Assembly: GCF_026745355.1 (NCBI RefSeq)
Contig: NC_079208.1
Location: 25,839,805 to 25,903,804 of the forward strand
DNA length: 64,000 nucleotides
DNA from: Beta vulgaris subsp. vulgaris
Lineage: Eukaryota; Streptophyta; Magnoliopsida; Caryophyllales; Amaranthaceae
Direction of reading: 5' to 3'
Every line of letters begins with the position of its first letter. Positions within the stretch are counted from its first letter, which is position 1. This document shows positions 24,858-36,903 of this stretch, one piece after another. The position numbers and the translations under genes were made by a program. Below the pieces are notes generated by a model, which saw nothing but the letters and a program-made list of their open reading frames with translations, did no database searches and was not told where the DNA came from.

Positions 24858-27800
24858 TGTAACAACCCGAATTTCCCCACCAGCTTACAAAGGATTAGGC
24901 ACAGCGAAAGAGACACTAGTCGAGGTAACTTGGACTATTACCATCACACTCACCGAACAACATCGGAGAGTGTGGAACTCAATTCCCAACTCTATTCAAA
25001 TAAATTAACTATTATAACTACGCTCTGATTCTCAAACTCTATTCTCATAAATTTCTACAGAAAATCCGGCAGAGTTTCCTTTGAAAATAGGACAACGCTA
25101 AAGCGAGAAATAATATGAACCTGTTGCAATTTTCAATTTATAAAATATTTCCAAATCCCAAAGCTCAACAATCTCAACGCTTTCGCGGAGCAACAACCAA
25201 TAGAGAATCAGGAGCACTAACTAGCGACTCTTAAATGTAGAAATAAATTATAGAAAATAAACAATTAACTATTACAAAGTCAAGCGTCCTCACTTCGATA
25301 GCAACTATAATACTGCTCCAACTTGTATTAGTTTCAACTTGCAAAAGGATAACTCACGGCTTCAACCTGAAACATTTAAGATACTGCCACCCACCAAGTG
25401 ACAGGCCACAGAAATGACAAAACAACATATACACATCAGCAAAGCTGAGTACTAACCCGTAAACAAGAGTAACACATGCTTTGGTGGTTTTTACTTGAAA
25501 ACGACTCTCACACAATCAACATAAGTTTAACAATCACACCAATAATAGCATACTTTGCAGCAATATTCTTGTTGAACATACATATTACATTTCCAAAATT
25601 CCACGTTCCATAATACTTCATCAATCATATAGTAACAAAATTCAATAAGACGACTCTCAACAATGACACGTTTTTATATTCTCATTTAATCAACCTTTCA
25701 ACTCAGTTACTATATTTTCACAAAATCCGATCGTTTGGCATGAACGCGAGTGGAGAGGGGTACCACGCAGTACCAGCTGTCTCCAAACTAGTGACGGTCG
25801 TCACCCAGCCTTTTATTATTATGCTTGCAAGACTTACCCGGACATGTCCTATAACGCCAGGGATTAGCCCCTCCTGGAAGGCAACAGCTAGGGACTCTAC
25901 CCGCCCTAACTCGGGGTGCCTATTCATGCCTCACTTTCATATTTATAAAATAAGATATTTTATGATTCATACTTGAATCCTCAATACTCATAACATAACA
26001 CCATATTCGACCTTATCTGGTCTTAACTCATATTTGAATCATTTCCTCATTATCATACCAAATCATATTTTCAGAAACATAGTATTTTCGAAAAACTCCA
26101 ATGACTGAACAAAAAGAATACTTTTACAATAATCCAATAGCAATTCACAACTAATTCATAGAGATGTATCTATAATCATGGCTATTACCACAAACGATAT
26201 ATGATATCCAAAATTCAATATAACGCACACAGGAGCATTTAAATATATATTGCTGAACATAAAGGTTACATTCACTCTATAACAATTATGCGAAACCTCA
26301 AAGCATGATGACTTGATTTCCCATGTCATCTTGAATTATATACGTCTATATAGCCATCCTCCAACAATCACCTCAAAATAACATCGGTACTCAATAACCA
26401 AATTTAGACTAATCTAAACTATAAAAACGTAATCGTAACTTATTCTCAATTCACAAATGATCAACCTTTAACATTCTAATTTCCTTAATCCTTAATTAAT
26501 ATCTATAACTTCGATGATATTAGCTACATCGAATTGCATCCCAATTCATAATCACAATTCCAAATTATATAACTAACCCAACTAAACATAACTCACAACC
26601 TTACCTCAATCAAGAACATAATTTTGCTACCACAAATATATTAAGAATATGAAGCTAGCTCGACTCATAAATAAACCTCAATAAACTTATTTTGATCTTG
26701 CACTCAAATCCTTAACCAATCGAATAACAATTCCAATATTATAATCTCCTTCATGATCCCCAATGATACTCCATTCAAAATCATCCTCCACTAATCAAGA
26801 CTATTAAAGTGATTAGCAACTTGTATCCAACCTAGTCATTTCCCCTGTAGATAACCATAATCGTCTAATTCTTATAAAGACATATTTCAAATCGACACAT
26901 ATATGCTTTTCAAATTCCAATTATCAACATAAACACAACTGGAAGTAATTAATCATGTCAACAAATCCCACAACAATATTACTAAGTCTCTTAGTTACAA
27001 TTAACTAACGAGAGTTAACCAAAAACACACAATTCAAGTTTCATTGATCATATGTTAATTATAAGTAACTAAATATAATCCAAGTTATACCATTAGCTGA
27101 GTTCTTGTTAACATAAACAGTAATAGAACTAAGTACATATCATACTCATGGTCATACATAGCGAGTTTATCTCATTAAAACAATGTCATTATCTAAGTGG
27201 GACTTCTTCAAGGTAATTCTTAACTCACTTTGATTTATGTAGTTAAACACACACACTAATTCGCTTTAGTGAATCACTAGTCAAGTAGTCTGACTTTATC
27301 ATCTTATTTCATTTATAGTTATCAAACTAAATTACTTTATTAACCACATTTTCATTAATCGAATCCATAGTTAATGAAATAAACTCAAGTACTCTTCACA
27401 TTACTAATAAGGACTAATTAATTCTCTTTCTAACTTAATATGAGAAAACTAATTAAACACATGAGCATCATACACTTCTTAATTACTATTCGTTTAACTT
27501 ATACTTCAACCATAAACTTGGATTACTACCACATTTATTAGAAATTTTCTATCAACATTAAACTAAAGATATTTGAACTACTTCTTACTAACTCATAGCA
27601 TCACAAGTCTAGTCAACCTCCCATATATAATTCATCAATCACTTATAATAATAACTTCTTAATATATAAACTAGATTGCAATTATTAATGGAATTATTCC
27701 TTCGAACACACATGAGCCTAAATTTAATAATACTAATAACATTTCATTCATCGAGATCTGCAAGCTTATATAACTCAGTTGCATTAAGAGTTTCAATTTG

Positions 27801-28922
27801 CATCTTTCTTTTCCTTCTCAAAGTTAAGGTGGACATGAGTTGCAAATCAACTATGTCAAAAAAAAACAAAGAGACACAACTCAACTTAGAGAATAAAGCT
27901 CAACTCAATAACTTATTTCAATTGTAATTTAACTAAAACAGAACTATAATCAGATTTAATCATAAGAGGACTCAAAGAGAAACTTGTGCAATGTTAAAAT
28001 CAAAACCCACAATCAATAACACATAATCATACAACTACAACATCAACAATATCAACACCAAATCTTGAAATGAAACAAAATCCAATTCTAGGTTAACTCA
28101 CTAAAATCTGATTTAGGTTCAACTTGAAAGAAATTAACAACGTAATTAAACTTGTATGTAATCAGAATTTCAAGGGGGGGAAATACAGAGGTGCGGGTGT
28201 ACCTCTGCTCTTGTGAGCAGCGAAGAACACGGAGGGGAGATGGGCCTCCGACGAGTGGTGACGGAGAGCCGGCAAGGGTGGACCACAGCACGACGCCAGC
28301 GACGAGATTTCGGTGGCTGTTTGTCGATTCTCGATGCAGCAACAAGCCACAACAAACCACGAACTAGAGGAGAGAGAAACACGGGACAAGGGAGGGAACC
28401 ACCACAGCACCAACAACAACTCTGACAGCAACTGCGACGGGGCAACACCGCGCATCAGCGGCGAAGAAACGACGAGCAGGGGAGGCCGACGAGAAGGCAC
28501 GCGAACAGAGGAGAGAGAGTGTTTCGAAGGAGGAGAGAGAAAACGCGAGCAATGGGAAAAGGTTCGACAACAATTCCGGCAGCATCACCGGCGAGGAAAC
28601 GCCGCGAAATACCGGCGAGGAGGAAGGAAGGGGAAGAGAGAGAATTTGGGGATTTGGGGTTTCCTTTGGGTTTTCTCACGGCAAGATAGAGAGGAAAGAA
28701 AGGGTTTGGCTGGGGTTTTGTTTCATTAAGCAAACCGACAAATGAAGGGGGTATTTGGGGTTTATCCAACCGACCACCGACCAAGGAAAATGGGGAGTTA
28801 AATTGGTTTTGGTATTTTTCACAATAACCGACAAAGGGTTTTGGGTTTTGGTTTCTATTTTGGCAAAATTCAACTAAACTAATTCACATAAAACTAAATA
28901 TATTAATTACTACTACTACTAC

Positions 28923-28979
<57 letters not shown>

Positions 28980-29145
28980 TAATAATAATAATAATAACTC
29001 CATAAAGTTAAATAAATAAATACATTACAGCACGACAAAATAATTCATACTCCAACTCAAATAAAATAAGAATTTTCGAAACATAATTAACTTAATAATT
29101 ATAATTATCATTTAAATAAAGACTCTTAAAAACAGGGCTATTACA
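24858..29145 (-). repeat. Left LTR (3' LTR in element sense), 4,288 bp
   Basis: Near its right part is a GC-rich leader (28150-28770) and a TAA trinucleotide tract (about 28909-28996). Frames in the leader are broken relative to the other LTR, which argues against a translated product. Confidence 0.93.
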
Positions 29146-29710
29146 CTCTACCACCCTTAAAATAAGTTTCGTCCTCGAAACTTACAAATAATTATTTTCA
29201 TAAAACCAAATCTCAAGCTCGCAAGACATTATGCGTCCAGCCTCCATTCTACCATCATCTTCTGATTCTCTACTTCAACTTGATACGCGAAATCAAGGAG
29301 CAAAGAAAATCTCTACTTCGACTTGACTCGCAATATCAAGGAGCAAAGAGCAAAAGGGGCAAACTTGTTGGCATTGGATTTCAATCATCTCACGACAGAG
29401 ATCTCGTTTGAAATTAATTTACTTAAGCAAATCATACAAGTTTTCTCGAAATACACACTTTTAAGTAAAATAATATCATGAACAATCAAGTCATAACAAG
29501 ATAATAATATACACATTAGCAAATATACACACACTTAATACCCATTTAAATAAATGGATTCATATAGTACACGCGTAAGCGCAAACACTCATACGGCTTG
29601 ATTCATTTATACCTAACTCTTTAGTCAATTCATTAGACCTATATTCAACCCCTACACTATGATGTGGAGATCACAGTGTATCCAAAAACTACTCAAGCTC
29701 TGATACCACT
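29146..29710 (-). other. Non-coding interior of the LTR element
   Basis: Only 565 bp. It holds the primer binding site next to the right LTR, the polypurine tract next to the left LTR, and AT-rich spacer. No domain of gag, protease, RT or integrase is visible. Confidence 0.9.
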
Positions 29711-32700
29711 TGTAACAGCCCGAATTTCCCCCAGCTTACAAAGGATTAAGCACAGCGAAAGAGACTCTAGTCGAGGTAACTCGGACTATTACCATCACAC
29801 TCACCGAACTAAATCGGAGAGTGTGGAACTCAATCCCAACTCTATTCAAATAAATTAACTATTATAACTACGCTCTGATTCTCAGACTCTATTCCATAAA
29901 TTTCTACAGAAAATCCGGCAGAGTTTCCTTTGAAAATAGGACAACGCTAAAGCGAGAAATAATATGAACCTGTTGCAAATTCAATTTATAAAATATTTCC
30001 AAATCCCAAAGCTCAACAATCTCAACGCTTTCGCGGAGCAACAACCAATAGAGAATCAGGAGCACTAACTAGCGACTCTTAAATGTAGAAATAAATTATA
30101 GAAAATAAACAATTAACTATTACAAAGTCAAGCGTCCTCACTTCGATAGCAACTATAATACTGCTCCAACTTGTATTAGCTTCAACTTGCAAAAGGATAA
30201 CTCACGGCTTCAACCTGAAACATTTAAGATACTGCCACCCACCAAGTGACAGGCCACAGAAATGACAAAACATATACACATCAGCAAAGCTGAGTACTAA
30301 CCCGTAAACAAGAGTAACACATGCTTTGGTGGTTTTTACTTGAAAACGACTCTCACACAATCAACATAAGTTCAACAATCACACCAATCATAGCATACTT
30401 AGCAGCAATATTCTTGTTGAACATACATATTACATTTCCAAAATTCCACGTTCCATAATACTTCATCAATCATATAGTAACAAAATTCAATAAGACGACT
30501 CTCAACAATGACACGTTTTTATATTCTCATTTAATCAACCTTTCAACTCAGTTACTATATTTTCACAAAATCCGATCGTTTGGCATGAACGCGAGTGGAG
30601 AGGGGTACCACGCAGTACCAGCTGTCTCCAAACTAGTGAGGGTCGTCACCCAGCCTTTTATTATTATGCTTGCAAGACTTACCCGGACATGTCCTATAAC
30701 GCCAGGATTAGCCCCTCCTGGAAGGCAACAGCTAGGGACTCTACCCGCCCTAACTCGGGGTGCCTATTCATGCCTCACTTTCATATTTATAAAATAAGAT
30801 ATTTTTGATTCATACTTGAATCCTCAATACTCATAACATAACACCATATTCGACCTTATCTGGTCTTAACTCATATTTGAATCATTTCCTCATTATCATA
30901 CCAAATCATATTTTCAGAAACATAGTATTTTCGAAAAACTCCAATGACTGAACAAAAAGAATACTTTTATAATAATCCAATAGCAATTCACAACTAACTC
31001 ATAGAGATGATCTATAATCATGGCATTACTATAAACGATATATGATATCTAATATTCATATAACGCACACAGGAGCATTTAAATATATATTGCTGAACAT
31101 AAAGGTTACATCACTCTATAACAATTATGCGAAACCTCCAAGCATGATGACTTGATTTCCCATGTCATCTTGAATTATATACGTCTACATAGCCATCCTC
31201 CAACAATCACCTCAAAATAACATTCGATAATCAATAACCAAAATTAGACTAATCTAAACTATAAAAACGTAATCGTAACTTATTCCCAATTCACAAATGA
31301 TCAACCTTTAACATTCTAATTTCCTTAATCCTTAATTAATATCTATAACTTCGATGATATTAGCTACATCGACTTGCATCCCAATTCATAATCACAATTC
31401 CAAATTATATAACTAAACCAACTAAACATAACTCACAACCTTACCTCAATCAAGAACATAATTTTGCTACCACAAATATATTAGAATATGAAGCTAGCTC
31501 GACTCATAAATAAACCTCAATAAACTTATTTCTATCTTGCACTCAAATCCTTAACCAATCGAATAACAATTCCAATATTATAATCTCCTTCATGATCCCA
31601 ATGATACTCCATTCCAAAATCATCCTCCACTAATCAAGACTATTAAAGTAATTAGCAACTTGTATCCAACCTAGTCATTTCCCCGTAGATAACCATAATC
31701 GTCTAACTCTTATAAAGACATATTTCAAATCGATACATATATGCTTTTTAAATTCCAATTATCAACATAAACACAACTGGTAGTAATTAATCATGTCAAC
31801 AAATCCCACAACAATATTACTAAGTCTCTTAGTTAAATTAACTAACGAGAGTTAACCAAAAACACACAATCAAGTTTCATCGATCATAGGTTAATTATAA
31901 GTAACTAAATATAATCCAAGTTATACCATTAGCTGAGTTCTTTTAACATAAACAGTAATAAAACAAGTACATATCATACTCATGGTCATACATAGCGAGT
32001 TTATCTCATTAAAACAATGTCATTATCTAAGTGGGACTTCTTTCAAGGTAATTCTTAACTCACTTTGATTTATGTAGTTAAACACACACATAATTCCTTT
32101 AGTGAATCACTAGTCAAGTAGCGACTTTATATCTTATTTCATTTATAGTTATCAAACTAAAATACTTTATTAACCACATTTCATTAATCGAATCCATAGT
32201 TAATGAAATAACTCAAGTACTCTTCACATTACTAATAAGGACTAATTAATTCTCTTTCTAACTTAATATGAGAAAACTAATTAAACACATGAGCATCATA
32301 CACTTCTTAATTACTATTCTTTTAACTTATACTTCAACCATAAACTTGGATTACTACCACATTTATTGGAAATTTTCTATCAACATTAAACTAAAGATAT
32401 TTGAACTACTTCTTACTAACTCATAGCATCACAAGTCTAGTCAACCTCCCATATATAATTCATCAATCACTTATAATAATAACTTCTTAATATATAAACT
32501 AGATTGCAATTATTAATGGAATTATTCCTTCGAACACACATGAGCCTAAATTTAATAATACTAATAACATTTCATTCGTCGAGATCTGCAAGCTTATATA
32601 ACTCAGTTGCATTAAGAGTTTCAATTTGCATCTTTCTTTTCCTTCTCAAAGTTAAGGTGGACATGAGTTGCAAATCAACTATGTCAAAAAAAAACAAAGA

Positions 32701-33745
32701 ACACAACTCAACTTAGAGAATAAAGCTCAACTCAATAACTTATTTCAATTGTAATTTAACTAAAACAGAACTATAATCAGATTTAATCATAAGAGGACTC
32801 AAAGAGAAACTTGGGCAATGTTAAAATCAAAACCCACAATCAATAACACATAATCATACAACTACAACATCAACAATATCAACAACAAATCTTGAAATGA
32901 AACAAAATCCAATTCTAGGTTAACTCACTAAAATCTGATTTAGGTTCAACTTGAAAGAAATTAACAACGTAATTAAACTTGTATGTAATCAGAATTTCAA
33001 GGGGGGGAAATACAGAGGTGCGGGTGTACCTCTGCTCTTGTGAGCAGCGAAGAACACGGAGGGGAGATGGGCCTCCGGCGAGTGGTGACGGAGAGCCGGC
33101 AAGGGTGGACCACAGCACGACGCCAGCGACGAGATTTCGGTGGCTGTTTGTCGATTCTCGATGCAGCAACAAGCCACAACAAACCACGAACTAGAGGAGA
33201 GAGAAACACGGGACAAGGGAGGGAACCACCACAGCACCAACAACAACTCTGACAGCAACTGCGACGGGGCAACACCGCGCATCAGCGGCGAAGAAATGAC
33301 GAGCAGGAGGCCGACGAGAAGGCACGCGAACAGAGGAGAGAGAGTGTTTCGAAGGAGGAGAGAGAAAACGCGAGCAATGGGAAAAGGTTCGACAACAATT
33401 CCGGCAGCATCACCGGCGAGGAAACGCCGCGAAATCGCGACGAGGAAGGAAGGGGAAGAGAGAGAATTTGGGGATTTGGGGTTTCCTTTGGGTTTTCTCA
33501 TGGCAAGATAGAGAGGAAAGAAAGGGTTTGGCTGGGGTTTTGTTTCATTAAGCAAACCGACAAATGAAGGGGGTATTTGGGGTTTATCCAACCGACCACC
33601 GACCAAGGAAAATGGGGAGTTAAATTGGTTTTGCTATTTTTCACAATAACCGACAAAGGGTTTTGGGTTTTGGTTTCTATTTTGGGCAAAATTCAACTAA
33701 ACTAATTCACATAAAACTAAATATATTAATTACTACTACTACTAC

Positions 33746-33808
<63 letters not shown>

Positions 33809-33968
33809 TAATAATAATAACTCCATAAAGTTAAATAAATAAATACATTACAGCACGACAAAATAATTCATACTCCAACTCAAATAAAATAAGAATTTTC
33901 GAAACATAATTAACTTAATAATTATAATTATCATTTAAATAAAGACTCTTAAAAACAGGGCTATTACA
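29711..33968 (-). repeat. Right LTR (5' LTR in element sense), 4,258 bp
   Basis: Near-identical to the left LTR. Its GC-rich leader on the minus strand has a 205-codon open frame (32989-33606) rich in Ser, Pro and Leu, absent as one frame from the left copy. A longer TAA tract lies at about 33736-33822. Confidence 0.93.
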
Positions 33969-34647
33969 TAAACAAATCATCCCAATGTTTTTTAGCAATG
34001 TATGGCTTCTTGGGATTAGAAATATCAAGGAACCTATGCCAATCCCTCCTGGCACTTCCAGCCTCCCCCGGACTACCTTTCCTCCTAAAGGCATCATCAT
34101 CAATAACCTCAACTGGTTTATCTGATACATGTATACCCAAAACATCACTAATGGTAAACTTATTAAAAATCACTTTACCATTCTTGGTCGAAAACATCAT
34201 TCCGGAAGCATTATAATTCAACAACAACTCCAAATTCAGATTGGGACATAACTTCTTTATCCTAATATCTAGAAGACTGCCAAACCCAATTTCCCTAATC
34301 TCTCTTTTCAGCTCATCACTGAAGTTACTAACAACTTCATGTAAATGAAAATAGTCTGACAATACTTGTAGACTAATAGAATTCATTTCTTGCTCAGTCA
34401 AATTCCTAAGAAAAGTGAACAAAAATAAATTAAAAAAAAGAAACAATCATATCATATAAAAGGAGAATAATGAAAAAATGTACGATCTATCAAAAGTGTC
34501 TTTCTGTTCATCTGGATTAGACCTTGAAAATGAAAACTTCACTGGTTATAAATCAGCTTTGCCTTTCTTCTTAGACAATGATTTATCACATCTGAAAGAA
34601 AGAAAGTTTAATCAAATAATAAGACTAACTGAAAACAAGCAACAACA

Positions 34648-34905
34648 TCAACTGAAAGAAGACCAACATCAACTGAAAGAATACAAAGTTCAACTGAAAG
34701 AATACAAAGATCAACTGAAAGAAGACCAACATCAACTGAAAGAATACAAAGAGCAACTGAAAGAATACAAAGAGCAACTAAAAGAAGACCAACATCAACT
34801 GAAAGAATACAAAGAGCAACTGAAAAAATACAAAGATCAACTGAAAGAAGATCAACATCAACTGAAAGAATACAAAGATCAACTGAAAGAATACAAAGGT
34901 CACTT
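34648..34905 (+). repeat. 21-bp minisatellite CAACTGAAAGAATACAAAGA
   Basis: About twelve head-to-tail 21-bp units, of two kinds: CAACTGAAAGAATACAAAG(A/T)(G/T) and CAACTGAAAGAAGACCAACA. The plus-strand frame 34478-34918 reads this as 7-residue units QLKEYKE and QLKEDQH. The array lies in an intron of the minus-strand Ulp1 gene, so I call DNA repeat, not protein. Confidence 0.92.
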
Positions 34906-34929
34906 CTTTTTCAGTTAGATTTATTTATT

Positions 34930-35745
34930 TTTCAGTTGGTCGTCTTTTCTTTCATTTACTATAATGATTCTTTCATTTCATTCTATTCCAATTACACTTA
35001 AAATTTTCAGTTAGAATTTACATTGTTTCAGTTAGACTACTTTATTTGTCAGTTGGTCGTGTTAATTTTTGATTTAGTATAATGATTCTTTAATTTCATT
35101 CTATTCCAATTACACTTAAAATTTTCAGTTAGAATTTACATTGCTTCAGTTAGACTTCTTTATTTTTCAGTTGGTCGTGTTATTATTTCATTTAGTATAA
35201 TGATTCTTTCATTTCATTCTATTCCAATTACACTTAAAATTTCCAGTTAGAATTTACATTGTTTCAGTTAGACTTCTTTCTTTTTCAGTTAGACTTCTTT
35301 ATTTTTCAGTTGGTCTTGTTATTATTTCATTTAGTATAATGATTCTTTCATTTCATTATATTCCGATAAGACAAAAATTTCAGTTAACATTTACATTGTT
35401 TTAGCTAGACTTCTTTATTTTTCAGTTGGTCGTCTTATTCTTTCATTTAGTATAATGATTCTTTCATTTCATTCTATTCCAATTACACTTAAAATTTTCA
35501 GTTAGAATTTACATTGTTTCAGTTAGACTTCTTTATTTTTTAGTTGATCGTCTTATTCTTTCATTTAGTATAATGATTCTTTCATTTCATTCTATTCCAA
35601 TTAGACTAAAAATGTTCAGTTAGAATTTACATTGTTTCAGTTACACTTTTTTATTTTTCAGTTACACATATTTATTTTTCAGTTGGTCTACTTATTATTT
35701 CATTTAGTATAATAATTCTTTCATTTCATTCTATTGCAATTAGAC
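34930..35745 (+). repeat. About 118-bp tandem array of the CAGTTAG family
   Basis: About seven units, each with TTTAGTATAATGATTCTTTC, ATTCTATTCCAATTA, then TTTCAGTTAGAATTTACATT and TTTCAGTTAGACTTCTTTAT. The unit matches the blocks at 16300-16680 in the other arm. From 35750 to 36270 the words reverse orientation (CAACTGAAAGAA, CAACTGAAAACG). Confidence 0.92.
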
Positions 35746-36777
35746 TAAAAATTATCAACTGAAAGAATACAACAATCAACTGAAAGAATACAAAGATCAA
35801 CTGAAAACGACAAAAAAACAAAGAAAAAAAAATCAAAAACACCAAATGAAAGGTAGAAATGTCTAAATGAAAGAAAAACAACATCAACTGAAAGAATAGA
35901 AGAAGCAACTGAAATAATACAAGAATGAACTAAAAGAATATAAATATCAACTGAAAACGTCAAAAAATCATAGAATAACAAAATAAAAAAGACCAAAGGA
36001 AAGAAATAAATGTCTAAATGAAACAAAAACAACATTAACTGAAAAAATATGTGAATAATACAAAACAACAATTATAACACACCAAAAAAAGAACAAAATA
36101 TGTAAATGAAACAAAAACAACATCAACTAAAACACAAACCCTAACAAAATGAAATAAATACAATAATCAACTGAAAACGTCCAAAAATAGAAAAAAACAA
36201 AATCAAAAACACCAAATAAAAGGTAAAAATGTCTAAATGAAAGAAACACAACACTAACTGAAAACAATTACACTAAGAACTTGAAATATACCTTGGATCA
36301 TAATCACCATCTTTCTCTTTCTTCTTCCTTGCAGTAGACACAACCAAAATTTTTCCTGAAGATGTGGCAGTCTTCACCTTCTTCGACTTCGGGCTACATT
36401 ACAATTACAACAACAAAACACTAAGAATTTGAAAAAAAAAAAAAATATTTGCAGCAAAAATCAAACCAAATTATACCTAGAATCATCATCTCTGATCCTC
36501 TTCACCATATTTGCGATGCAACAGTAATGAATTACGAACAAAAAAACAAGCTAAATTTCAACAACAGAGAATCAGAGAAGCAGAAAAATTCTAGAAATAA
36601 TCACTAATTAATATAGAAGAATCAGTTTTAAAACTAGCGAGAATCAAGCACAAACTAAATAAAAAACAGTTTCAAAATCGTAAAAAGATATAACCTAATA
36701 ACCGTTAAATGTTTTTCTAAAAAACAAACAAATATGAAAAAAAAGCCCGCGCGCGTTTTGATGGGCTCAGCCCGTCC

Positions 36778-36820
36778 GACGGAAGGTATTGGGTCAGACG
36801 GTCTAACCCAATACTTCCAC
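36778..36820 (-). repeat. Right TIR of the giant MULE
   Basis: Inverted partner of 11608-11650; the outer 35-40 bp align with substitutions. The Ulp1 gene's first exon begins about 270 bp inside this end. Confidence 0.85.
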
Positions 36821-36903
36821 TTCATTATATCCCTCTACTCTCAAGTGTTGGCATGTGTAGATGGACTTGCTAACATGCAGTAGGTGATAGTTCATTAGGG
36901 TTT

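Larger units (their letters stand above)
24858..33968 (-). mobile_element. Del/Tekay-like LTR element with 4.3-kb LTRs and a 565-bp interior
   Basis: LTRs are 24858-29145 and 29711-33968, beginning TGTAACA(A/G)CCCGAATTT and ending GGGCTATTACA; the 5-bp target duplication TAAAC is at 24853-24857 and 33969-33973. The interior has a primer site read on the minus strand (TGGTATCAGAGC, 29697-29708) and a purine tract (TTTTAAGGGTGGTAGAG, complement of 29146-29162) preceded by TTCGAGGACGAAAC, hallmarks of Del/Tekay chromoviruses. There is no gag or pol, so movement required proteins from a relative. The LTRs differ by a few per cent, largely single-base indels. It splits the Ulp1 gene. Confidence 0.95.
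18891..36508 (-). pseudogene. MULE-borne Ulp1-type (C48) SUMO-protease gene, split by an LTR element
   Basis: On the minus strand a spliced gene starts at ATG 36506-36508 (exon 36477-36508, then 36292-36393, Lys-rich). It continues at about 34592-34480 and 34415-33974, the latter with FSDELKREIREIGFGSLLD and TISDVLGIHV, a plant-mobile-domain-like region often found with Ulp1 in plant MULEs. The 9.1-kb LTR element interrupts here. The gene resumes at 24852-24258, then passes acidic repeated exons (23700-21820) and 21250-20652 (GWLTSGVIDV). The protease core follows: His in DDHYTVLVL (19726-19728), Asp in ENIDN (19675-19677), Cys in NNDCGVYAI (19390-19392). A charged tail ends at 18891. The C48 His-Asp-Cys triad is complete. 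These enzymes process or remove SUMO. Stops or frameshifts near 34552, 24790 and 20195, and the insertion, indicate a pseudogene, though some may be splicing I cannot resolve. Confidence 0.85.
11608..36820. mobile_element. Giant Mutator-like element (about 25.2 kb) with Ulp1-type cargo
   Basis: Perfect 9-bp target duplications TTCATTATA lie at 11599-11607 and 36821-36829. The termini form imperfect inverted repeats of about 40 bp: GAGAACGTATTGTGTCGGAC at the left and GTGGAAGTATTGGGTTAGAC reading in from the right. The body has a plus-strand FAR1/MURA-type transposase gene and a convergent minus-strand gene with a C48/Ulp1 peptidase domain. Without the two nested insertions (CACTA, 1.7 kb; LTR element, 9.1 kb) it would be about 14.4 kb. 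MULEs carrying Ulp1-like genes are known (Arabidopsis Kaonashi elements, melon CUMULE, some VANDALs). Both genes are damaged, so it is unlikely to move by itself today. Confidence 0.93.

Noticed and set aside
32989..33606. 205-codon minus-strand frame in the right Tekay-like LTR
   Set aside because: The same region of the left LTR is broken into several frames, so it is leader sequence rather than a conserved gene.
34478..34918. 146-codon frame with QLKEYKE heptads as a coiled-coil protein
   Set aside because: Produced by a 21-bp minisatellite within an intron of the minus-strand Ulp1 gene; no supporting start context or conserved flank.
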